NCBI GenBank assembly: GCA_033239125.1
Contig: BSWB01000001.1
Coordinates: forward strand, 22,595,501-22,659,500
Length of the DNA stretch: 64,000 bases
Reading direction: 5' to 3'
DNA from: Fagopyrum homotropicum
Lineage: Eukaryota > Streptophyta > Magnoliopsida > Caryophyllales > Polygonaceae
The notes beneath the pieces were generated by a model that was not told the DNA's origin, made no database searches, and worked only from the letters and a program-made list of their open reading frames with translations. This document shows, one piece after another, positions 44,057-54,856 of this stretch. A program made the position numbers and the translations under genes. The stretch's first letter is position 1; every line of letters begins with the position of its first letter.

Positions 44057-45797
44057 TGATAGCATGAATTATAATCTATATTTTGGGGTTTGTTTGGACG
44101 TTCTATCTTTCATAATCTGCATGTTTGTATGTACATTATGTGATTTTACTACCATTTCATCTACCTTTGCGAGAATCGAGGTCTACACCTAGTTTTGTTG
44201 TAATTGCAGGTAAAATGGTACGTTTTGCATCAAAAAGGAGCAAAAGGAGTCATGAATCATTTGGAGCTACATCCAGGAAGCATAGCCATGGATTAAAGAT
44301 TTACTTTGGACCAGTTTTGAGAGATTTCACATTCAGTTATGACTCACCTCGGTTGACCAGAGATTCACCTCGACCGAGGTGATCCAGAGACGCCGACTCG
44401 ACCGAGGCGAACACCTAGGACGCGGCGAGAATATTTTATTCTTGGATGAGGTCTTTTAAATTTGGAAAGTGATCTTATATTTTTGGGCTTGGCTCCTGGA
44501 AGGAAGGAGATATGCAGAATCATATATTTTACCTATATTTATGGGAAAATATCTTTCTAAGATTTATTATCTTTGGAGGGTTATTTTCCTATAAAAAGGG
44601 TTGGATTTCCACAATTCCGACATCACGCTATACCGTCGATCAGGGTTTATAGCACGCAGCAGTAGCAGCCTACTCCAGTGGGGAGTTTTCGAAGAACCTT
44701 TTTGAAGGTTGAAGGAAGATTGAAGTCTATAGCTTTTATAGCTTTTTGGAGGGTTTTGTAAGATTGTCTTCAATTCCCTCAATTGTTGTCTTGTCTTTTT
44801 GGATTATTATCCAAGGAACGCTTTGTTGTGATATTTGATTCAGTTATTGAAGTCTTTTCATTAAATTCTTCTTTGTTCAAATATTCACTTTCTTCCCATA
44901 TATTTTAATACTTTCATTATGATGATGAGTGGCTAATTTCCTTGTGTGATTCTAGGGTGATTGGCTGAAGGTTGTGGGGAAAACAATGATAGAATAATCT
45001 TAGATTCCAGTAGGATCCTGAAAGTTCGAGTCTTTAACCTTAACCCTAAGCATCTCGTTCGGTTGATGAACATCTCGGCCGGGGTGGAATTCTTCTGACC
45101 GAGGTGACTTATCCAATCCTAAACTGAGAGTTAAGTGTTAGAGTTTGCTAAATCCTATTCTTATTACACCTTCCTGGTTCAAAGCAAGCTTAGGATGAGA
45201 CTTACCCGGTAATTCCTTAGTTTGTGTATTAACGATCATAAGTGTAGGTAATAAAGGTTTATCCTTTATTGGGGTTTGAGTGTGCTTCCATCCCATCTTT
45301 GTGAGTTAGCCTGAGACTTACCCGGTAAAGGTTGATTCTATTCCCTTAGATGGTGTGTTAGTTTGAGGTTATAGTTCTTTATCTTGATTCCTTGAGACTT
45401 ACCCGGTAATAGGAGTTACGGTTTTGGATTAGCGAGTAGTGAGACTTACCCGGTGATCTACTCCGCTTTAGTAACACCTTCCCCACGCAAAAATCTCAGC
45501 TTTGTCCGCTTATCTATAGATCTTGAGTTAGAACCACAACTAGATGCTTTAATCCCTAGAATTACATGTTTGCTTTATTGACTGCTTATTCATCTTTGAT
45601 TGTGTTAATCGCTCTTGTGGTTAGTATTGACATAAGCACACCGTATTGACTTTGTTTCACCGAGTCCCTGTGATCGACCCCTGGAATTTTCTTGCTTTTA
45701 CTACGATTGACCCGTACACTGCGGGTTCGCATCCTTGTTTTAAGCTTAAGTCTAGGGTTATAAATTTAAAGCTTGCACACACCGTTTGGAGCGAACA
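44057..45797 (+). repeat. 5' LTR of X3
   Basis: 1741 bp, very close to the X2 LTRs, with the palindrome cluster at 44345-44407, a second at about 45053-45105, and four gagacttacccggt boxes. Confidence 0.9.
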
Positions 45798-45984
45798 AGT
45801 TTTTGGCGCCGTTGCCGGGGACTTGGTCTAGACCGAGCCGGTACGGTTTGCTCTTGGGGCGCTTGCCCCGTTTCATCTAACCACTCTACTTGAGTGACGA
45901 CTTTTGTAGGTTCTTTCTTAGGTATATGCGAAGAACCCGCGTTGGGAAGGAAATCGTTCCTTACGATCCCGAACCAGAAAAGAC

Positions 45985-46464
45985 TTACCCGGTAAAGGTT
46001 GATTCTATTCCCTTAGATGGTGTGTTAGTTTGAGGTTATAGTTCTTTATCTTGATTCCTTGAGACTTACCCGGTAATAGGAGTTACGGTTTTGGATTAGC
46101 GAGTAGTGAGACTTACCCGGTGATCTACTCCACTTTAGTAACACCTTCCCCACGCAAAAATCTCAGCTTTGTCCGCTTATCTATAGATCTTGAGTTAGAA
46201 CCACAACTAGATACTTTAATCCCTAGAATTGCATGTTTGCTTTATTGACTTCTTATTCATCTTTGATTGTGTTAATCGCTCTTGTGGTTAGTATTGACAT
46301 AAGCACACCGTATTGACTTTGTTTCACCGAGTCCCTGTGATCGACCCCTGGAATTTTCTTGCTTTTACTACGATTGACCCGTACACTGCGGGTTCGCATC
46401 CTTGTTTTAAGCTTAAGTCTAGGGTTATAAATTTAAAGCTTGCACACACCGTTTGGAGCGAACA
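45985..46464 (+). repeat. X3 3' LTR remnant
   Basis: The last ~480 bp of an LTR, matching 45312-45797 almost exactly and including three of the four boxes. Confidence 0.9.
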
Positions 46465-46469
46465 GAGTG

Positions 46470-47518
46470 CTTAATATCCACACCAACATTTACAAAATTT
46501 CGAGATGCTAATGGAGACATTGAAGCCGAAGAGGGTTGTCAACAACAACTACAAGATCAAACCGTTCTTCTTCTCTTTGAAGGACAAGGCTTTGTCTTGG
46601 TATCAAGCTCTTCCAGCTGGAAGGCTTAACACATGGGAGGAGCTATCTTCGGGGTTCATTACTAAGTTCTTTCCGCCATCCAAGACGGCGGAGTTGAGAG
46701 GTAAGATTATGAAACATAACGAAAGTTTGCTTCAATCTTGGGAAAGGTTTCAGGATCTTCTATTGGATTGCCCACACCATGGCATTCCAAAGCTGGAGTT
46801 GTTGGAGATATACTACAAGGAGCTAGATGTGGAAACGCAATTCAAGCCCCAATCTCTCTCTTGTGGTACATTCATGGATATGAGGGAATATGATGCTTGG
46901 GACTTCATTGAGAAGCAAGTCCAAGTAATAGAGAAGTATTCCCATCGGATGGTGGATCCTAATAACCGGAATCAAGGAGATTCGGGAGTGAAGCTAACTC
47001 AAGCTGCACAAACTCAAATCTTCTCCCTCAACACCGAAATCAAGGAGTTGAAGGAAATCATTAGAGCTGGCCTTCAAAAGCCGAAGGAGAAAGATATTGG
47101 TTACTTAGGAAACAACAACAACAATTAAGGGAATAGGAACAACAACTGGAACAACAATTGGAATAACAACAACAACGGGAATTCCAACAACAATTGGAGG
47201 TCCAACCAACAAAAATCCGGTAATTCCTATCCAAATTCTAGAAATTCACTAACACCACCTTCTTCTTCTTCTACCCCTTTGAAAAGCCAGGGGCAAACAT
47301 CAAATGGATCGAGCAGCTCGGAGAAAGACAAACCCGATCCCATGTTGGAGACAATCTTCGGAAAGCTACAAGGTTTAGAGAGCTACATTACAAAGGTTGA
47401 CAAAGCCCACAAATCTTTGGAAAACCAAGTATTCAGCAAGGCCGGAGAAGTTCCTAGAGATCAAGGAAAGCTTCCCGGAAAGACGGAGGACAACCTGAAG
47501 GGAAGGGTGATGTCTATC
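46470..47518 (+). pseudogene. Athila Y(+) gag, C-terminal part
   Basis: The capsid-like core resumes after the X3 TSD (HLQNFEMLMETLKPKR, WYQALPAGRLNTWEEL, LLDCPHHGIPKLELLEIYY). A TAA near 47126 interrupts the asparagine-rich linker, after which the same frame goes on (TPPSSSSTPLKSQGQ, GKLQGLESYITKVDKAHKS). Confidence 0.86.
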
Positions 47519-48856
47519 ACAACTAGGAGCGGCGTAACAACCACCTACCCGCAGCCTAAGTTTGTGGAAGTCCCCGTCGACAAGGAGAAAGAAAAGGAGA
47601 AGGAGAAGGAAGATGTCTATGTTCCTCCTCCGGCTTATAAACCTCCTCTACCATTCACGCAATCTAGAGCAAGAGCGCGTCTAGACAAGCAGTTCGGTAA
47701 GTTTATAGATCTAATGAGCAAACTGCAAATTAATATACATTTCATTGATGTTATTGTAGGTATGTCCGCTTACGGGAAGTTCTTAAAAGAGATCCTCTCT
47801 AACAAGAGGAAGCTGGAAGACTTCGGAGAAGTCAATATGAGTTCGGAATCTTTGGAGCTCATCAAAACGAAGACGGAAAAGATGCCCCCAAAGCTAAGAG
47901 ATCCGGGGTCATTTTGCATTCCGATTGGAGTAGGAGAAGTCACATATGACGCCCTTTGTGACTTAGGAGCAAGCGTAAGCATCATTCCGCTTGCTTTGTG
48001 TAGGAAGGTCGGTTAAGGTGAGCCTAAACCGGTGAAGATGACGTTATACATGGCGGATTGATCCATAACTCGTCCCGTCGGTATCATTGAAGACGTCCCA
48101 GTCAAGCTCGGTAAGTTCTATATTTCAATAGACTTTGTTGTGCTTGATATTCCTGCAGATTGTCCGGTCCCGATCATACTCGGAAGACCATTTCTTGCAA
48201 CCTCCGGTTGTATGTTGGATTGCAAGAACGCTAGAGTAGCCTTCGATATAAGAGAAGAGAAGGTTGAGTTTGTTCTCTCAACTTTGGCGAAAGAGCCAGC
48301 ACTTGGAGAGGATATGTTCAACATCCATGACGAAGAGGTGTCTAGAGAGGAAGTGAGCTCGATCTTATTCAAAGATTCATTGCAAAAGGTCATAACCATG
48401 AGCATCATGGAAAAGGGAGAGGAAGAGGATTGTAATGATGAGATTGAAGCCTTGGAAGAGCTAAAGGAAGTACAAGAAGAAGTGTTTGAGAAACTATACG
48501 ATGGCTTAGAAAATGTGAGAAATCACGGTCAGTCGTGCTATTCCACGGCCGTGGTTTCTCCAAAACTGGCCGTAAACTACTATTACGAGACTTCCAGAAA
48601 AATCCACGGCCGTGGAAGTAACAGTTGTGCCATAATTTTGGGAAATTCAGAGAACAATTCCGTTCTCTCCACAACTACTCTTGAGTCTTCTTCAATCACT
48701 CCTACACCTTTAGAGACTTCTAAGGAAGTGTCGAACACACTTCAAAACTCATCAAAGGCATCAATAGCAATGGAATTGAAGCCGCTTCCCACACATCTTC
48801 GTTATGCATTTTTGGAACTAATTCTACCTTTCCCGTTATTGTTAGTTTCGATTTAA
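47519..48856 (+). pseudogene. Athila Y(+) protease and hinge
   Basis: It contains TTRSGV, VYVPPPAYKPPLP and the protease with ALCDLGASVSIIPL. Stops occur at 48014 and near 48060, then VVLDIPADCPVPIILGRPFL is open again. The hinge (48300-48800) holds glutamate-rich sequence and, at about 48540 and 48600, two ccacggccgtgg palindromes. A frameshift follows near 48815. Confidence 0.84.
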
Positions 48857-48879
48857 GTGAAGATGAACATGAGAAACTA

Positions 48880-49709
48880 ATGGATGTTTTAAGAAAACAT
48901 AAAAAGTCCTTAGGTTATACCATAGAGGATCTTGTAATAATTAAACCATCTTTATGCATTCACAAGATTCTAATGGAGGAAGATTTCAAGCCTTCAGGAC
49001 AACCTCAAAGACGGTTAAATCCGATCATGAAGGAGGTTGTTAAGAAGGAAATTCTTAAATTGCTTGATGCAGGTATCATCTATCCTATCTCCGATAGCAA
49101 ATGGGTGAGCCCCGTTCAAGTTGTCCCAAAGAAAGGAGGAATGACGGTCATCACCAATAAGAACAATGAGCTCATTCCTACAATGTGACGGGATGGAGCA
49201 TGTGCATTGACTACCGCAAGCTGAACAATGCAACTAGGAAGGATCACTTCCCACTACCATTCATAGATAAAATGCTTGAAAGGTTAGCACACCACTCCTA
49301 TTTTTGTTATCTTGACGGTTATAGTGGTTTCTTCCAGATTCCGATCCACCCGGATGATCAAGAGAAGACCACATTCACGTGCCCGTGGGGTACGTTTGCT
49401 TATAGGAGGATGCCATTCGGACTTTACAACGCTCCATCCACCTTTCAAAGGTGTATGATGGCCATCTTCTCGGAATATATTGAGGAAATCATGGAGGTTT
49501 TCATGGATGACTTTTCAGTTTATGGTTCCTCATTTGATAATTGTCTTTCTAACCTTTCTCTTGTGTTGCAAAGGTGTGAAGACACTAACCTAGTTCTTAA
49601 TTGGGAGAAGTGTCAATTCATGGTTAAGGAAGGCATTGTGCTAGGACATTTGATCTCTAATAGAGGAATTGAAGTCGACAAGGCAAAGATAGAGACTATA
49701 GAGAAGCTT
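48880..49709 (+). pseudogene. Athila Y(+) reverse transcriptase
   Basis: It contains RRLNPIMKEVVKKEILKLLD, WVSPVQVVPKKGG, a frameshift near 49186, then CIDYRKLNN, LDGYSGFFQI, FAYRRMPFGLYNAP, VFMDDFSVYGSSFD with the catalytic DD kept, and GHLISNRGIEVDKAK. It ends at IETIEKL where the solo LTR begins (TSD agctt). Confidence 0.88.
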
Positions 49710-51535
49710 TGTTACGCTAAAAAGTGTGCACGCAATAAGCCTTAAATTTATACTCGTTATATTTATCCTAACTTCTAGCGCACCCGCAGTGTACGGGACG
49801 TTTGTAGTATGGATAGTATTCCGAGGTCGAACACAAAGACTAAGGTGAAATTGATTCGGTTTTGTGATTTAGTTTAGTGAAGGTCTGAGGTTAGAAAAGG
49901 GGAGAAACGAAGAAATGAAAATCTCGATTTGTTTTTGGTTGGTTTTTTTTTTTGTGATCAATCAAGGATCACAAATTCATGCAAAGTAAACAATCAAACT
50001 AAGCTAAAAATCAGCACGAATGAACAAATCAAACAAGATTATGATCAAAGAAAGAAAAGACGGATTCTAGGGGGCGGAAGTTCCGGTTATGGCAATAGAA
50101 CTCAAGTTATCTATTCATTTCTTGGATTAACTATGATATGTTGGGATTAAGTGTATCTAATTTGGGATCAATTACCGGGTAGGTCTCATGGTCCAACTAG
50201 TCCACACCTAAGGTCTCATTACCGGGTAAGTCTCTAAGAACCTAAGGATAGGAATTCTACACAAACCGGATTGTTAATTAGGGATCTAACCTATCCTTAC
50301 CGGGTAAGTCTTGGAAGGGAAAGCCCTAAGCAACTATCCTAGCACATCTAATCCAATGGCGGCTTATTAGGCTCACCACTACCTAAGGCTTGCTATTTTA
50401 GATTCTAAGGGCAAGGATTACCGGGTAAGTCTCTCCTAACACTTAGTCACTACACTAGGTCACCCTAGGGTAGGTTAAACATCAACAAACACTTAGGGTT
50501 TCAACATTTTATAGGTCTAAGGCAAGATCCTTCGAACCAGGGAAAATCACGGTTTGTTCTACCGAAACCACGGCCGTGGTTCTTCAAGAACTACCCGTGA
50601 TTTCTAACAGCAACTACGTTCTTAAGCAAAAGTTATCCAAAGGTAAATCTAAGTCCGTCCTATCATAGTTCTAGCCATAACCATCTTTTCCTTACTCTAG
50701 AACCACATCAATTTAGCCTACAACATTCATAATGAGAATCGAAACAAACAAACATAAAATCAAAACATCCATTGCAAGATAATGAAAGAAAAGAGATGAA
50801 CAAGGGAACTTAATTCAAAACTAAACTGAAGATTAGAATAGAGCCACTTACAACCCTTCCAAAAGAAGGTTCAAAGGTTCATACAATCTCTAGAAAATGA
50901 AATCCGAAATACAAGAAAGCTATGGTGTGTGTTCTTCTCCTCCTCTTCAATGGAACTCTCCTTCTTCTCTTTGACACTTTCCTTCCTCGAAAAACTTCTT
51001 GATTTTTGAGAATATATTTGTTAGAGAAATGGATAATGGATGAGCTGCTCCCAAACTACCCCAGCTGCCTCAAACAACCCATGAAGGACAACTTTTATAA
51101 CAAATCTTGCATGAGCTGGCCATGAGAGTCGTGGCACAGCTGTCACGAGAATCTGGCAAAATCCACGGTCATTTCCACGGCCGTGGTTCTTCAGAGAACC
51201 GTGATTTTATGCAGAAACTTCGCCTTGGGTCATTAAGCTGTGATTTGGTGCATGGCTAGTGTTGGTAAGGTTCCATGAGTTCTCCTCAGCCCTTGGCTTG
51301 TGTCCTAATGTGTCCGAGGGTGTGCCATCTAAATGAACGATCCTCAAACGCATCGTTTAAGCTCCTAAACTTCCCGAAATACCTACAAAACGCGCACAAG
51401 TCCGTGTAGACGTCTATCTCGACAAAATACGTGAATTGGGTGCAAAGCGTCTTGAACTAATGCTAGATCATGCATGAATGAGCGAGAATTCTATCTAAAT
51501 GTACACCTAAAACTATGTTATAAATCGTGTTATCA
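49710..51535 (-). repeat. Solo LTR Z (Athila-like), minus strand
   Basis: 1826 bp. On the minus strand it runs from tgataacacg to agcgtaaca. The TSD agctt is perfect (49705-49709, 51536-51540) and the Y(+) RT frame continues across it. It carries ccacggccgtgg near 50570 and 51178 plus four ttaccgggtaagtct boxes (about 50172, 50220, 50299, 50417). Confidence 0.9.
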
Positions 51536-51540
51536 AGCTT

Positions 51541-51952
51541 CCTCCTCCATCTTCGGTGAAGGGGATAAGAAGTTTCCTAGGACACGCAAGATTCTATAGG
51601 AGATTTATCAAAGACTTTTCTAAGATTTCGAAACCACTAACTAATCTCTTGATGAAGGATGCAGTTTTTGATTTTTCGCAGGAATGTCCAGACGCCTTCT
51701 ACAAGATCCGGGAAGCTCTCATCTCAGCCCCGATTATCCAACCTCCGGACTGGAATCTCCCGTTCGAGGTTATGTGTGATGCAAGTGACGTAGTTGTTGA
51801 AGCGGTGCTTGGACAAAAGAAGGAAGGCCGCACTCATGCCATCTACTATGCTAGCAAGACGCTAGATGAAGCACAACTCAACTACGCCACCACGGAGAAA
51901 GAGTTTTTAGCCGTTGTATATGCATTTGAAAAGTTTCGTTCTTATCTTGCAG
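51541..51952 (+). pseudogene. Athila Y(+) RT end and RNase H start
   Basis: It contains GIRSFLGHARFYRRFIKDFS (RT connection), then the RNase H start MCDASDVVVEAVLGQ, where X2 has VAVGAV, so the glycine is changed. The catalytic D and E (TTEKEFLAVVYAFEKF) are present. It breaks off at RSYLAG in front of gypsy LTR sequence. Confidence 0.86.
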
Positions 51953-52290
51953 GTTAGGAATGCGGCCGAGAGATCCGAAAGAGTGGGCAGCCGGGGATCC
52001 GTACATTTTAGGATGGGCTTTGGTTGGAGTCGGGTTGTGTATTGTTCTTCGTTTATTGTACTTTGTATGCCGCGTGTATGGCGTTTGGTCTTTGGAGTTG
52101 TATCTCGGTTGAAGTCTTTTGTTTGTATGCTTTTGGGTTTTTTTACATTGCATCAAAATGTATTTCGGTTTTGGCCTTTATTTGTGTCTTGTTGCAAGAT
52201 CTGGTGAAATTGTTGTCAGACTAAGGGTCGGGACCCATTGTAAGGTCAACGCCCATAGCATTCCGAGTCTCGCGGATTCGGGGTGTTACA
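51953..52290 (+). repeat. Gypsy 5' LTR, piece 3 (3' end)
   Basis: It aligns with 62296-62633 of the 3' LTR (gagtgggcagccgggg, gattcggggtgtTaca) and ends directly before the primer site. About 495 bp corresponding to 61798-62292 are missing between piece 2 and piece 3. Confidence 0.9.
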
Positions 52291-52293
52291 ATA

Positions 52294-52305
52294 TGGTATC
52301 AGAGC
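52294..52305 (+). other. Primer-binding site, initiator Met tRNA type (gypsy)
   Basis: tggtatcagagc, a perfect 12-base complement of the plant initiator-Met tRNA 3' end, three bases after the LTR. Confidence 0.9.
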
Positions 52306-52948
52306 CCTAGGTTGACAACAATGACACTCGCAATCTTCGAAAGGCCGAATGGAAGGAAATAGAACCCTCAAGGGTTCTAAGTTTAAAATGATTTTTCATT
52401 TTCAAAATCATGAGCATAGTCAGTCGGGGTAGAATATACGGACCACCACTCCTTCCGCGGATCTCAGAAACTTGATGGACTTGATATATATGTGGACTAT
52501 AGTATGTTTTGGACCTTGTATTGTTATTATGGATTTCCGGATGTGTTATATTAGTAGCAATGTGAACATAGGACTTATATAGTCTTATATACGGATTCTT
52601 ATTATATATAGTAGCATATGGAGATATGAGACCTAATAGAAAAGGTGATTGTATGATATCATCACATTTAAGACGCCGTTGTCGGCGTGAGGTAGCGTTC
52701 ATACGTGGATAGTACGCTCAAGTATCGTATTGAGCATTTCGTGTTGACGAACACTATGGCGTTTCTCAGATTCCTTTAGAAGGATGTTGAAGAAGAGGAT
52801 TAGAGATGACATAAACGGAGGACGAACAAGTGGAAGAGAAACTCGGGACAACTTAGGAGAAAATGAGACGGAGACCATACAAGAAAAAGGAGTAACATGA
52901 ATGTGCGGAAGTGGTTCCAAGGAAGCCATGATTGAAAGACAACGAGAC
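52306..52948 (+). other. Gypsy 5' leader and gag region, no readable ORF
   Basis: No coding domain is recognised. A small hairpin agaaccctcaagggttct lies at 52361-52378. The segment ends at gagac (52944-52948), the TSD of the next solo LTR. Confidence 0.5.
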
Positions 52949-54856
52949 CGTTCGCTCCAAATGGTGTGTGCAAGCTTTAAATTTATAACCCAAGAAGTAT
53001 GCTCAAAACAAGGATGCGAACCAGCAGTGTACGGGTCAATCGTAGTAAAAGCAAGAATTCCGGGGTGTCGATCTCAGAGACTTAGGTGAAACAAAGCAGA
53101 TATAGGTAAATTATGTAACTACTAGCCACAAAAGTGATTAAAGCAATCAAAGATGATAATATATTCAATTAAAGGAAATATGTAATTCTAGGGATTAAAG
53201 CATCCAGTTGTGGTTCCAACTCAAGATCTAAAGATAAGTGGACAAAGCTGAGATTTTGCAAATGGAAGGTGTTTCTAAAGTGGAATAGATCACCGGGTAA
53301 GTCTCACTACTCACAATCCCAAACCAAAACTCCTATTACCGGGTAAGTCTCAAGGAATTAAGGTAAAGAACTATAACCTCAAACCAACATACCACCTAAG
53401 GGAATAGAATCAACCTTTACCGGGTAAGTCTCAGGCTAACTCTCAAGGATGGGATGAAAGCACACTCAAACCCCAATAAAGGATAAACCTTTATTACCTA
53501 CACTCATGATCTTGGGTAAACAAACAAAGGAATTACCGGGTAAGTCTCATCCTAGGCTTGCATTGAACGAGGAAAGGGTAATAAGAATAGGATTTGACAA
53601 ACTCTAACACTTAACTCTCAGTTTTGGATCAGAAAAGTCACTTCGGTCAGACGAATTCCACCCCGGCCGAGATGTTCATCGACTGAACAAGATGTTCTAG
53701 GGTTAAGGTTAAAGACTCGAGCTTTCAGGGTCCTACTGTGATTAAGACCATTCTATCATTGTCTTTCCCACAACCTTCAGTCAATCACCCTAGAATCGCA
53801 CAAGGAAATTAGCCACTCATCATCATGAAAGAAATAATCAAATATATGAGAAGGGAATGAATATTTGAACACAAAAACCTTAAGAACAAGGCTTCAATAA
53901 CTGAATCAAATATCAACAACTCAGCGTTCCTTAAATCACAAATTAAACAAGACAATAAACCAAAGAGATAGCCTAAGGAAATCTCACAAACTCCTTCAAA
54001 GCTATCCTTCAACAAGGAAATCTTCCTTCTTCCTTCAATCCGAAGGGTAATCTTCTGCAACTGCAGGATTTGGACTACCGCGGGATGTTGGCTTTTAGCC
54101 GGTAAGCATGCCTTGATCCGAAGATTTCTGGATGGTTGAATTATGAAAAATCCAACCCTTTATATAGGAAAATTATCTTCAAAAGATAAAATATCTTAAA
54201 AAGATAATTTCCTAATAAAAATATCTCCTAAAATATATATCTTCCTTCTAGATATAAGATATTTATATAAAATATATCCATATATCCTAAAATAAATGTC
54301 TTCTTAAGATAACTTTATAGGAAATATCTTAAAAGATAATTTCCTAATAAAAATATATCTTATCTCTAAAATAGATCTCCCAAATATATGATATTCCTTC
54401 AAGAAATCCAGCCCAAAAATATAAGATCTCTCTTTTCAAAAAGATCTTAGCCAAATAAAATATATCTCGCCGCGTCAAGGTATTCGCCTCGGTCAAGACG
54501 CTCCTCAAGATCACCTCGGTCGAGGTGACATTGTAGTTGACCGAGGTGAATCTCAGCTAAATATGAAATCTCTCAAATCTGGTCCAAAGTAAATCTTTAA
54601 TCCATTTCCATGCCTCCTGAATTCCTCGTTAAGCTCCAGAATGTAGCTCCTATGACTCCTTAGCTCCTTTAGCTCTAATTCCACCCAAAACGCGCCGTTT
54701 TACCTGCGATTACAACGAAACTAGGTGTAGACCTCGATTCCTGCAAAGGTAGATGAAATAGCAATAAAATCACATAATATACATCCAAACATGCAGATTA
54801 TTGAAGATAAAACGTCTAAACAAGTCCCAAAATATAGAAAATAATTCATGCTATCA
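52949..54856 (-). repeat. Solo LTR, Athila X-like, minus strand
   Basis: 1908 bp with perfect TSD gagac (52944-52948, 54857-54861). On the minus strand it starts tgatagcatg and ends gagcgaacg (terminal CA mutated to CG). The TATA box is near 54160-54172, palindrome clusters at 54483-54548 and 53640-53700, and gagacttacccggt-type boxes at about 53290, 53340, 53420 and 53536. Confidence 0.92.

Larger units (their letters stand above)
44057..46464 (+). mobile_element. Athila X3, internal-deletion derivative
   Basis: The TSD gagtg is perfect (44052-44056, 46465-46469). The unit has a full 5' LTR (44057-45797), a primer site (45804-45820) and the first ~60 bp of gag (ATG 45926), then jumps at about 45985 into the later part of its 3' LTR (to 46464). 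Everything between is gone. At the join, gag's agactta continues as the LTR's agacttacccgg. Confidence 0.92.
41735..51952 (+). mobile_element. Athila-type element Y(+), 3' half deleted
   Basis: It has a 5' LTR, an Asp-tRNA primer site, gag (split by X3), protease, hinge, RT, and RNase H (split off by a solo LTR). It stops in mid RNase H near 51952, where the sequence turns into the gypsy LTR. Integrase, third ORF and 3' LTR are gone. It was inserted into Y(-) with left flank aagtc (41730-41734). Confidence 0.88.

Noticed and set aside
20755..51210. Regularly recurring palindromes as a CRISPR array
   Set aside because: This is plant nuclear DNA, the spacing is irregular over tens of kb, and there are no unique equal-length spacers or cas genes.
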